NCBI RefSeq assembly: GCF_017873245.1
Contig: NZ_JAGGJY010000003.1
Span: 1-64,000 of the forward strand
Reading direction: 5' to 3'
Origin: Clostridium tertium
GTDB taxonomy: Bacteria; Bacillota; Clostridia; Clostridiales; Clostridiaceae
DNA length: 64,000 nucleotides
Part shown: one piece after another, positions 38,678-46,802 of the stretch
Layout: every line of letters begins with the position of its first letter
Position numbering within the stretch: position 1 is the stretch's first letter
Notes under the pieces: model-generated
Told to the model about the DNA's origin: nothing
Database searches by the model: none
Seen by the model: only the letters and a program-made list of their open reading frames with translations
Program-made: the position numbers and the translations under genes

Positions 38678-38733
38678 TTTATTTTATCATAGAACCATGA
38701 CGTCGTTATGTCATGGTTCTATGATAAAATAAA
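38678..38733. promoter_or_regulatory. 56-bp perfect palindrome with two mirror-image divergent promoters
   Basis: 24-bp arms (38678-38701 and 38710-38733) around 8 bases are exactly complementary. Each strand carries a promoter inside: plus, ATGACG (38697-38702) - 17 bases - TATGAT (38720-38725); minus, ATGACA (38714-38709) - 17 bases - TATGAT (38691-38686). The -35 boxes face each other near the centre. Both genes start 45-65 bases beyond their -10 box. It is best read as a shared promoter and operator. Confidence 0.75.
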
Positions 38734-38769
38734 ATTAAATATGTGATGATAAATAAGAGGTGATTTAGA

Positions 38770-39687
38770 TTGAAGATAGATAGACTTGTATCAATTATAA
38801 TGATATTACTAGAACGTAAAAAGATAAGTGCATCAGAGCTTGCAGAAATGTTTGAAGTAACACCAAGAACTATATAGAGAGATATAGAAGCGATAAGTTT
38901 AGCTGGGGTTCCTATAGTTACATATCCTGGCGTTAATGGTGGAATTGGAATTATGGATTAGTATAAGATAGATAAAAGGATTTTTACTAAATCAGACGTA
39001 GAAACACTTTTAATAGGTCTTAGCAGTATGTCGTCCGCTTTTTCAAAGGAGGAAATTAAATGTACTTTAGCAAAGATAAAAGGATTGTTTCCAGAGGAGC
39101 ATATAAAAGAGATAGAGTAAATTTCTATTGATCTTACTCCGTGGATAGGAAATAAGGATTTAAAATCTAATCTTGAACAAATTAAAAAGGCTATGAATGA
39201 TAAAAAGATTTTAAGATTTAACTATTTTGATAGTAAAGGTAAAAAGAGTAATAGAAAAGTTGAGCCTTATCAGTTGGTATTAAAGGAATCAAATTGGTAT
39301 TTACAAGGATATTGCATTTCGAAACAAGATTTTCGTATATTTAAGCTATCTCGTATTTCAGATATTAAGGTTATTGAAGAAAGCTTTATTACAAGAGAGT
39401 TTAATTTAAAATCAGTAGGATATTGGGACTATATAGAAAAAAATATTATTATGATAAAACTTTTAGTTGATGAATCTCTAGGAGAAAAAATGATTGAATA
39501 TTGTGGTGAGGAAAATATTAAGAGATATAAAAATAATAAATTGTTTATAGATTTTCCATTCATTAATGATGAGTTTGGATATAATATTTTACTGAGTTAT
39601 GGTGATAAATGTGAATGCTTGGAACCTATTAATATACGAAATGAATTTATTAGAAGAATAAAAAGTATGCTAGACAAATATAGTTAG
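38770..39687 (+). pseudogene. WYL-domain (YafY-type) transcriptional regulator with three in-frame stops
   Basis: One continuous frame of 306 codons reads as a complete HTH-WYL regulator: DeoR-type HTH (MKIDRLVSIIMILLERKKISASELAEMFEVTPRTI), linker, then a WYL domain (about residues 140-305). It is interrupted by TAG at 38875, TAG at 38959 and TAA at 39118, with no frameshift. The first stop replaces the Tyr usual in TPRTIYRDIEAI. TTG 38770 follows GAGGTGAT. The C-terminal 164 residues from ATG 39193 remain open but would lack the DNA-binding part. It presumably once controlled itself and the divergent oxidase. Confidence 0.88.
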
Positions 39688-39689
39688 TT

Positions 39690-39714
39690 TAAGCGCCGCT
39701 TAGGCGCTTTTTTA
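39690..39714 (+). terminator. Terminator of the WYL pseudogene
   Basis: AAGCGCC/GGCGCTT with a 5-base loop, followed by TTTTTT. GC-rich stem, strong. Confidence 0.85.
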
Positions 39715-39866
39715 TTTTAATTTAAGTTATTATGAAAATATTATATACAAATAACTAATGACGATTATTACTAGTCATATAATTGTATATAGTACGTATA
39801 AATATATAAAATGAAAAAATGCAATGAATAATTGCTATTATTTTGTAAAAAAATTAGAGAAAATAA

Positions 39867-39910
39867 TTGACTTATACGAATATTATATGTAATATATAAA
39901 ATATAATTCG
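39867..39910 (+). promoter_or_regulatory. Promoter of the purine permease gene, with possible PurR-like dyad
   Basis: TTGACT (39867-39872) and TAATAT (39890-39895) are 17 bases apart. CGAAT (39877-39881) and ATTCG (39906-39910) form an inverted pair over the -10 and start region, with 24 bases between. This recalls the paired CGAA boxes of Gram-positive PurR, but the match is short. No purine riboswitch core was seen. Confidence 0.45.
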
Positions 39911-39958
39911 CATTTATGTATGAAGTGGCGAACAAAGGATAAAGTGGAGGAATTGCTA

Positions 39959-41245
39959 ATGTTAGAGAAAATATTTAAATTTCAAGAACGTAATACTAAT
40001 GCAAGAATAGAAATAACTGCAGGTATAACTACATTTATGACAATGGCATATATTTTAGTTTTACAACCTATGTTTATGGGAGCAGCAGGAATGGATGTAG
40101 GAGCAGTTACAGTTGTTACTGCTATATTATCAGCGATATTTAGTATATTTATGGGTATATATACGAATTTACCATTTGCCTTAGCACCAGCTATGGGGAG
40201 TAATGCATTTTTTGCATATACTTTAGTTGCAGGTGGAATAGTTAATTGGGAAACTGGATTGGGTATGGTATTTATTTCAGGAGTAGTATTTATCCTTTTA
40301 ACTGTACTTGGTCTTAGGGAAGTTATAGTTAATTTAATACCTAAGAATATTAAATATGCAATTGGTGTTGCAGTTGGATTTTATATAGTTTTATTAGGAT
40401 TTAAAAATGGAGGCTTAATGAGCCTTGAAGGTGGAAGTATTGCTATGGGAGATGTTAAATCCCCAGGGGTTTTACTTACTATAATAGGTTTAGTAATAGT
40501 AGTATTTTTACAAGCTAGAAAAGTAAAAGGTGGAGTTTTAGTTGCAATTATATTAACAACTATAATTGGTATTCCAATGGGAATTACAAATGTACCAGAA
40601 AGCTTAGTTACAATGCCACCATCAATAGAACCAATAGCATTTAAGCTTGATATAATGGCAGCATTAAAGTGGAGCTTTTTCCCACTGATGTTTACATTCT
40701 TTGTTGGAGATTTCTTTTCTACTTTAGGTACATTACTAGGAGTTTCTGCAAAAGCAAATCTTTTAGATGAAGAAGGTAATTTACCAAATATAAACAAACC
40801 ATTTTTAGTTGATGCAATTGCAACAGTAGTGGGAGCATTATTTGGATCTACAGTTGTTACAACTTATATTGAGTCAGCAGCAGGCGTAGAAGAAGGTGGA
40901 AGAACTGGATTTACAGCAGTTGTAGCAGGAATTTGTTTTGCATTAACAATGTTTATTACTCCAATTGCAGGAATGATACCAAGTGAAGCAACAGCACCAG
41001 CTTTAATATTAATAGGGCTATTAATGATTACAGGTGTTAAAAATATTGAGTTTAATGATTTCACAGAAGCGTTTCCTGCTTTTGCTACAATAGTATTTAC
41101 AGCATTTACTTCAAGTATTTCAAATGGTATAAGTATAGGAATTATTTCTTATATGGTAACAAAAGTTATGGCAGGAAGGTTTAAAGATTTAAATTGGGGA
41201 ATCTATATATTATCAATTCCACTAATAGCATATTTCATAATTTAG
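39959..41245 (+). CDS. NCS2-family purine permease (PbuG/AdeP-like)
   Basis: 428 residues, 12-14 membrane helices. Family motifs: TAGITTFMTMAYILVLQP near the N-terminus, ALAPAMGSNAFFAYT, and GSTVVTTYIESAAGVEEGGRTG, all of the COG2252 branch that imports adenine, guanine or hypoxanthine with protons. Ten bases before the adenine deaminase gene, so adenine or hypoxanthine is the likely cargo. ATG 39959 follows GGAGG; upstream in-frame codons would place the start in the leader. Confidence 0.92.
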   Translation: MLEKIFKFQERNTNARIEITAGITTFMTMAYILVLQPMFMGAAGMDVGAVTVVTAILSAIFSIFMGIYTNLPFALAPAMGSNAFFAYTLVAGGIVNWETGLGMVFISGVVFILLTVLGLREVIVNLIPKNIKYAIGVAVGFYIVLLGFKNGGLMSLEGGSIAMGDVKSPGVLLTIIGLVIVVFLQARKVKGGVLVAIILTTIIGIPMGITNVPESLVTMPPSIEPIAFKLDIMAALKWSFFPLMFTFFVGDFFSTLGTLLGVSAKANLLDEEGNLPNINKPFLVDAIATVVGALFGSTVVTTYIESAAGVEEGGRTGFTAVVAGICFALTMFITPIAGMIPSEATAPALILIGLLMITGVKNIEFNDFTEAFPAFATIVFTAFTSSISNGISIGIISYMVTKVMAGRFKDLNWGIYILSIPLIAYFII

Positions 41246-41255
41246 GAGATGTAAG

Positions 41256-43040
41256 ATGAAAATTTTACCTAGTGATAAAAAAGGACTAATTGAAGCAGCA
41301 ATCGGAAAGAGACTTTGTGATTTAGTTATAAAAAATGCAAATATAGTTAATGTGTTTACTGGAGAGATATATATTGGAGATATAGGTATATATGATGGAT
41401 TTATAGCACATATAAGTACAAGCATTGATAATAAAAATACGGAAAGTATAAAGGCTAAAAAGTATTATGATGCTGAAGGAGATATTGTAATTCCAGGACT
41501 TATAGATAGTCATATACATATTGAAAGTACACTTATGACTCCTAAAAATTTTGCAAGAGAGGTCATACCATATGGAACAACAACTGTAGTGACAGATCCT
41601 CATGAAATAGCAAATGTTTATGGAATAAGAGGCGTTAAATATATGCATGATAGCAGTGAAGGATTACCTATGAGGCAGTATGTTTTAGCACCATCATGTG
41701 TTCCAGCTGTTTTAGGACTTGAGAATTCGGGAGCAGAGTTTTTTAGTGAAGAGATTGAAGAACTCCTAAAGCTAGACAGAGTTATAGGTTTAGGTGAAGT
41801 TATGGATTTTGTAGGAGTTATTGAAAATAGTGATAGGATGGTTTCTATATTAAATGAAGCCGAAAAAAGAGGTGGCTTTATACAAGGACATGCACCATTT
41901 TTAAGTGGAAGAGTGCTATCATCTTATTTATGTGGAGGAGCAACTACAGATCATGAAAGTAGGACATCTCAGGAGGCAAGGGATAAAATTAGAAATGGAA
42001 TGTATGTAGATGCAAGAGAAAGTTCTATATCTAAAAATGTTGATGCAATAGTTAAAGGGGTAAGTGGTTTTAGATATTTAGATAATTTAACATTATGTAC
42101 AGATGATAGAGAAGCAGATGAAATAATTAAGAATGGGCATATGAATGATGTTGTTAAAACAGCAATAGATTCAGGGCTTGATCCTATAGATGCAATAAGA
42201 TGTGCAACTTTAAATTCAGCAAGAGAAATAGGTGTTACTAATTTGGGGGGGATAGCGCCTGGATATGTAGCTGATTTAGTAGTACTAGATAGTTTACATG
42301 ATATGAAGGTGAAAGCAGTAATATTTGAGGGGAAACTAGTTGCTAAAAATGGGAAACTAATTACTGAAATAAATGATAAGAAGTTTGATTTAGAAACAGA
42401 GAATTCTGTTCATATAAGTAATTTATCTTTAGATGATTTTGAGTTAAAAGCTCCAATAGAAAATGGAAAAGCTAAAGTGAATGTAATAAAATATAATAGT
42501 CAATTATCTTCAGCTACAGAAATCATAGAAGAAGTGGTTAATATTAAAAATGGAACCGTAGTACTTGATGATAATGATGACCTAAAATTTGTTATAGTTA
42601 TTAATAGACATGGAAAGTTAGATACGAAATCTATTGGATTAGTTAGAGGATTTGGGATAAATAAAGGGGCTATAGGAAGTACTATTTCTCATGATAGTCA
42701 TAACCTAACTATAGTTTATAGTGATATAAATGAAGCATTTAAAATTGCAGAGGATTTAATATCTATTGGTGGTGGAATAAGTTGTGCAGTAGATGGGGAG
42801 ATAAAAGAGCATATTCAATTAGAAGTAGCAGGACTTATGACAAATAAAAGTGCTTCTGAAATAGCTATAGTTGCAGAAAGAATGAAAGAAGTACTTAGAG
42901 ATATGGGATTAACACAAATAAAGAATCCACTTTTAAGAATTGTTACATTAGCACTTCCAGTAATACCGGAAGGCAAGATGTCAGATTTAGGTTTAATAAA
43001 TGTAAATAAAAAAGAGATAGTGAATATCTTTAATAAGTAA
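41256..43040 (+). CDS. ade: Adenine deaminase
   Basis: 594 residues, the length of the AdeC family. Amidohydrolase metal site GLIDSHIHIESTLMTP (HxH), VTDPHEIANVYG, GHAPFLSG and TDDREADEI, then the family-specific C-terminal domain with RGFGINKGAIGSTISHDSHN. It converts adenine to hypoxanthine and ammonia. Co-transcribed with the permease, giving uptake plus salvage. Its last codons (VNIFNK, stop) and terminator are copied downstream. Confidence 0.95.
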   Translation: MKILPSDKKGLIEAAIGKRLCDLVIKNANIVNVFTGEIYIGDIGIYDGFIAHISTSIDNKNTESIKAKKYYDAEGDIVIPGLIDSHIHIESTLMTPKNFAREVIPYGTTTVVTDPHEIANVYGIRGVKYMHDSSEGLPMRQYVLAPSCVPAVLGLENSGAEFFSEEIEELLKLDRVIGLGEVMDFVGVIENSDRMVSILNEAEKRGGFIQGHAPFLSGRVLSSYLCGGATTDHESRTSQEARDKIRNGMYVDARESSISKNVDAIVKGVSGFRYLDNLTLCTDDREADEIIKNGHMNDVVKTAIDSGLDPIDAIRCATLNSAREIGVTNLGGIAPGYVADLVVLDSLHDMKVKAVIFEGKLVAKNGKLITEINDKKFDLETENSVHISNLSLDDFELKAPIENGKAKVNVIKYNSQLSSATEIIEEVVNIKNGTVVLDDNDDLKFVIVINRHGKLDTKSIGLVRGFGINKGAIGSTISHDSHNLTIVYSDINEAFKIAEDLISIGGGISCAVDGEIKEHIQLEVAGLMTNKSASEIAIVAERMKEVLRDMGLTQIKNPLLRIVTLALPVIPEGKMSDLGLINVNKKEIVNIFNK

Positions 43041-43044
43041 TAAG

Positions 43045-43099
43045 AATATGGATATCTTCAAAAAGACAATTATGATTTGAAGATATCCTATATTTATTT
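43045..43099 (+). terminator. Terminator of ade (copy A of a 55-bp repeat)
   Basis: GGATATCTTCAAA/TTTGAAGATATCC, 13-bp stem with a 13-base loop, then TATATTTATTTT. The 55 bases are identical to 43854-43908. Confidence 0.85.
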
Positions 43100-43204
43100 T
43101 ATATATGAAAGTTGATAAGAGTTTATTGTTTAAATATTATCATGATGATAGAATCATTTAAGGCTTAATCTTATGAAAAATATTAGATAGGGGTGAAATT
43201 TTTG

Positions 43205-43852
43205 ATGATTATATTGAAAAAATCAATAAGACTTATATTAGGATTTTTATTATGTGCAAGTTCAACAGTTTTTATGTTAAATTCTAATTTAGGATTATCT
43301 CCATGGGATGTTTTCCACCAAGGAATATCAAATGTCACAGGAATTACAATAGGAGAAGCAAGTATATTAACTAGTGTATTGGTTGTCTTAATAGGAATAA
43401 TGTTAAAGCAGAAGATTGGGATAGGAACACTACTTAACATATTATTTGTAGGAAAGTTCATAGATATTATTAATGAAAGCAACATAATACCCGTAGCAAA
43501 TAGTTTGTTTTCTGGAATTGTAATGATGATAATAGGTATGTTTGTTATGGGGTATGGATGCTATTTATATATAGGATGTGAAATAGGCTGCGGACCAAGA
43601 GATGGCTTAATGATAGGATTAAGTCAAAAGCTAAATAAACAAATTAAGATAGTTAGAGGCAGTATAGAAATATCTGTATTAATAATAGGATTTTTACTAG
43701 GTGGAGCTGCTGGATTAGGAACATTTATAAGTGCTGTTGGACTGGGGTATTGCATGCAGGTGATATTTAAGATGTGTAAATTTGATGTAGTAAATATTAG
43801 GCATAAAGCAATAATGGAAAGTTTAGAGGTAGTTAATATTTTTAATAAGTAA
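43205..43852 (+). CDS. YczE/YyaS/YitT-family membrane protein
   Basis: 215 residues, five or six membrane helices. The YczE pattern is clear: LGLSPWDVFHQGISNVTGITIGEASILTSVLVVLIG, GYGCYLYIGCEIGCGPRDGLMIGL and GFLLGGAAGLGTFISAVGLGY. Function unknown; some relatives were proposed to take part in Sfp/surfactin regulation. The final residues VVNIFNK match the IVNIFNK end of adenine deaminase, and the DNA around both stops is nearly identical. Start uncertain between ATG 43205 and TTG 43202. Confidence 0.85.
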   Translation: MIILKKSIRLILGFLLCASSTVFMLNSNLGLSPWDVFHQGISNVTGITIGEASILTSVLVVLIGIMLKQKIGIGTLLNILFVGKFIDIINESNIIPVANSLFSGIVMMIIGMFVMGYGCYLYIGCEIGCGPRDGLMIGLSQKLNKQIKIVRGSIEISVLIIGFLLGGAAGLGTFISAVGLGYCMQVIFKMCKFDVVNIRHKAIMESLEVVNIFNK

Positions 43853-43853
43853 T

Positions 43854-43908
43854 AATATGGATATCTTCAAAAAGACAATTATGATTTGAAGATATCCTAT
43901 ATTTATTT
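43854..43908 (+). terminator. Copy B of the 55-bp terminator repeat
   Basis: Identical over 55 bases to the ade terminator at 43045-43099. Near-identity continues upstream through the stop codon and the last codons, apart from a 3-base gap. Confidence 0.85.
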
Positions 43909-43931
43909 AAAGCACCTAATTTGGTGTTTTT
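43909..43931 (+). terminator. Second terminator after the YczE-like gene
   Basis: AAAGCACC/GGTGTTTT hairpin with one wobble, then seven T. Independent of the repeated terminator just upstream. Confidence 0.75.
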
Positions 43932-44183
43932 TTATATAAATATTAAATTTATTTAGTATAATTAAGAAGGAAAAATTAAAAAAGTTGTATTAGTTGGGAA
44001 AATATGGTAGAGTTTAACTGTAGGAATAATAGGTGATTAAAGGGAATATATAATATAAAAGGTTTGAAAAGTAATTATAAAAAAAGGTAGGTTATGGGTG
44101 AAATTCAATAATTTTAATATGATAATTTACATCTAAAATAAGTATAATTATTGTTAGCAAACTAATAAATTAAGGAGAAAATA

Positions 44184-46778
44184 ATGAGGAAAAAGTATCT
44201 TAGTATCATTATTGGAGCATTAATAATCAGCATTTCCATAGGAGCTTATACATATGTAAATAACAAAATAGATCATAGCAAGGGAATGACAAATGTTATT
44301 AAAAAAAATAAATATGATGCATCAAAAGAAGTTAATGAAGCGCTTAGAAGTTTTGATATTACAAAAAAATCAGAAGTTATAACGAATATAGATACTCAAT
44401 CAAATATAGTTTCTTTATCATTTGAAGGAATTAAAAATAAAGACACTATGGAGATGGTAGTGGATTTATTAGATAAATATAATATTAAGGCTACTTTTTT
44501 TATTCCAGGAATAAAAGCAGCTGAAGATTCTAGTATAGTTAAAATGATTAAAGAAGGTGGACATGATATAGGAAATGGAACACTTTCAGGAAACAATAAT
44601 ATGGAAAACTTGTTAAAGGAAGACTTGATTTTAGATTTTTCTACTACTAATAAAATTTTAAAGTCAATTACTGATAAAGAAGTAGAGTTATTAAAGTGTA
44701 ATTCAACAATGTACAATGAAAATGTATTAGCATCAGCCTTTGCATCAGGGAATAAATATGTTGTTAGTACAGATCATTATTTGAGTTATCAGAGCTTTAA
44801 AAATTACGAACAAGCTTATGGGTATATAAAGAATTTATCAAATGGAACTATTGTATCGATAAAATTAGATGGGGTGCTTAACGATTTTGAATACAATAAA
44901 GAAATCGTAGAAGAAAAGCCAGCAATAGATAAACAAGCAGGTATAAAAGAAAATAAAGTAGATAAAGAAGATGAAAAAACTATTACTGAAATAGTAGAAT
45001 GGGTACTAAAAGCTATTAAGGAACAAGAAAAAGTAGCAGTTAAGTTAAAGGAATTCCCAAGTATTAAAAAATATAATGAGTTAAATAATATGGGGATTTA
45101 TAATGATGGACCATTAAATAATGATAAGTTAAGTGGCACAATAATAGAAAATATGAATAATAGCAATGATAGTAGTAGTGGCAAGTATGAAGGTAATAAA
45201 AATAATGTAGACAAGATTAATTTTAAAGAGTTAATAGATAAAAATAACGGTAAGCTTTCTCCTATAGTTTCAAGGTTTTATACAACTCAAGAAGCTTTAT
45301 CATATACATTTAGAGGGCTAAGTAATGAGAGTGTGTTGGATAATGTATTAGCAAGTCTTGATAAATATAATGCAAAAGGAACATTTTTTGTTACTAAAAA
45401 TGAAATAATAAATTATCCTGATAGAATAGAAAAAATTGTAGGAGCGGGACATGAAATTGGAAATGGCGGAATAACAGTTAGCTCTGATTTATTAAATAAA
45501 ACCAATGAAGAAATATGTAAAGAAATATATGAAGTGGATAAGCTATTAAAAGAAAAAGGTATATACACTAACTCATATATGTCTGGATATGGATATTCAA
45601 ATTCTAAAGTTCAGGAAGCTATATCTACAATAAAGAAGATTAAGGGACTGGAAAATTATGAATTGATTACTTATACAAAGGCACCGATTATAAGTAAATA
45701 TAAAGATATGAATGCAGATCAAATTATAAAAGATTATTTTAACGTAAATTCATATGTTTCATTAAGTAAAGGTGAGATAGTATATTTTAGATTAGATTCT
45801 GATTTGTTTAAAGATAATACTGTAATTTCAAATTTAATTGAAATATTAACAGAGAACTATGTAAAAAATGGTTATGTTCATAAATATAATAATGAACTAC
45901 AGACATATTACTTATCTACAAAGCCTTTGAATTATTCAATAGTTCCGTTGAAAGATATACAAAGTAATTTTGAAAGTCAATCTAATTTTGGAAGGTATAA
46001 TATTTTAACTAATATAAAATCTATGGAAATGAAATCTTATGATGAAGCTTTAAAAATGATTAAAACCAACTATATAGGAAATGAAGATGTTAATTTAGAG
46101 GATTTTAGTGATGATGAAAAGCTAAATATTGATAAGACTGGGACTATAGATACTAATGGTGAAAGTGTAATATTTTTTACATTTGATGATTGGGGCGGGG
46201 ATCCAATAGTAAATGAAATATTAAATGTTTTAAATAAACATAATGTTAAAGCAGGATTTTTTACTATTTCAAAATATGTAGATATAAATAGTGGTATATC
46301 TAATATTAATCCTAATTTACTAAGAACTATTGCTTTAAATGGACATGATATAGGAAGTCATAACTATAATCATGAACTCTTAGATACTAATAAAGCAGAA
46401 CTAGAAAAATCATTAATTAAGTCTTATGATGTTATGTCTAATGTAATAGGGGATTTGGATTCATTAAGACAATATTTTAGGCCACCAACATTATTACTAA
46501 AAAAGGAAGGTTTGGCAGCAGTATTTGAAAGTGGATATAAATATACGATTAGTGGAAATATTTCTACTCATGATTATGAAAGTACCTCTTCACAAGAAAT
46601 TTTAGATGCAATTGAACCAGGATTAGTAGAAGGAAGAGGTAACATAATTGTAATGCATATGAATAATCAAAGCTATTATACTGCAGAAGCTCTAGATAAA
46701 TTTCTTACTAATAATGAAAATGGAGTTTATGGAAGGAAGTATAAAATTGCTAAGTTAAGCGATTATTTAGAACAGTAA
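44184..46778 (+). CDS. Triple NodB-domain polysaccharide deacetylase, membrane-anchored
   Basis: 864 residues. One N-terminal membrane helix (about 6-25) acts as anchor or signal. Three NodB-like modules follow at about 72-230, 368-590 and 660-862. Only the third has the full metal-site set: TFDDWGG (D668, D669) and SHNYNH (H726-x3-H730), with a later RPPTLLLKK and IVMHM. The first reads SLSFEGI and the second YTFRGL at the same place, so both have lost the Asp pair. NodB enzymes remove N-acetyl (or O-acetyl) groups from polysaccharides. First gene of the exopolysaccharide locus, with AAGGAG. Confidence 0.88.
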   Translation: MRKKYLSIIIGALIISISIGAYTYVNNKIDHSKGMTNVIKKNKYDASKEVNEALRSFDITKKSEVITNIDTQSNIVSLSFEGIKNKDTMEMVVDLLDKYNIKATFFIPGIKAAEDSSIVKMIKEGGHDIGNGTLSGNNNMENLLKEDLILDFSTTNKILKSITDKEVELLKCNSTMYNENVLASAFASGNKYVVSTDHYLSYQSFKNYEQAYGYIKNLSNGTIVSIKLDGVLNDFEYNKEIVEEKPAIDKQAGIKENKVDKEDEKTITEIVEWVLKAIKEQEKVAVKLKEFPSIKKYNELNNMGIYNDGPLNNDKLSGTIIENMNNSNDSSSGKYEGNKNNVDKINFKELIDKNNGKLSPIVSRFYTTQEALSYTFRGLSNESVLDNVLASLDKYNAKGTFFVTKNEIINYPDRIEKIVGAGHEIGNGGITVSSDLLNKTNEEICKEIYEVDKLLKEKGIYTNSYMSGYGYSNSKVQEAISTIKKIKGLENYELITYTKAPIISKYKDMNADQIIKDYFNVNSYVSLSKGEIVYFRLDSDLFKDNTVISNLIEILTENYVKNGYVHKYNNELQTYYLSTKPLNYSIVPLKDIQSNFESQSNFGRYNILTNIKSMEMKSYDEALKMIKTNYIGNEDVNLEDFSDDEKLNIDKTGTIDTNGESVIFFTFDDWGGDPIVNEILNVLNKHNVKAGFFTISKYVDINSGISNINPNLLRTIALNGHDIGSHNYNHELLDTNKAELEKSLIKSYDVMSNVIGDLDSLRQYFRPPTLLLKKEGLAAVFESGYKYTISGNISTHDYESTSSQEILDAIEPGLVEGRGNIIVMHMNNQSYYTAEALDKFLTNNENGVYGRKYKIAKLSDYLEQ

Positions 46779-46802
46779 AAGTATTAGAAGAGGAGTTTAA
46801 TA

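Larger units (their letters stand above)
43853..44183. other. Region before the exopolysaccharide locus
   Basis: Starts with two terminators (see separate entries). The rest is A+T-rich. TATAAT boxes occur at 43957-43962 and 44143-44148, the second with a TTTACA box only 11 bases upstream, too close for a normal promoter. I saw no c-di-GMP riboswitch core. Confidence 0.4.

Noticed and set aside
39193..39687. Separate WYL-domain gene
   Set aside because: It is the intact C-terminal part of the broken regulator. It has no clear ribosome binding site and would lack the HTH.
39715..39958. Purine riboswitch before the permease gene
   Set aside because: The conserved loop and junction sequences (such as the TATA...GTTT...CTAC core) are not present.
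43853..44183. c-di-GMP riboswitch before the exopolysaccharide locus
   Set aside because: None of the conserved GEMM-type core could be found by eye in this AT-rich spacer. A covariance search would be decisive.
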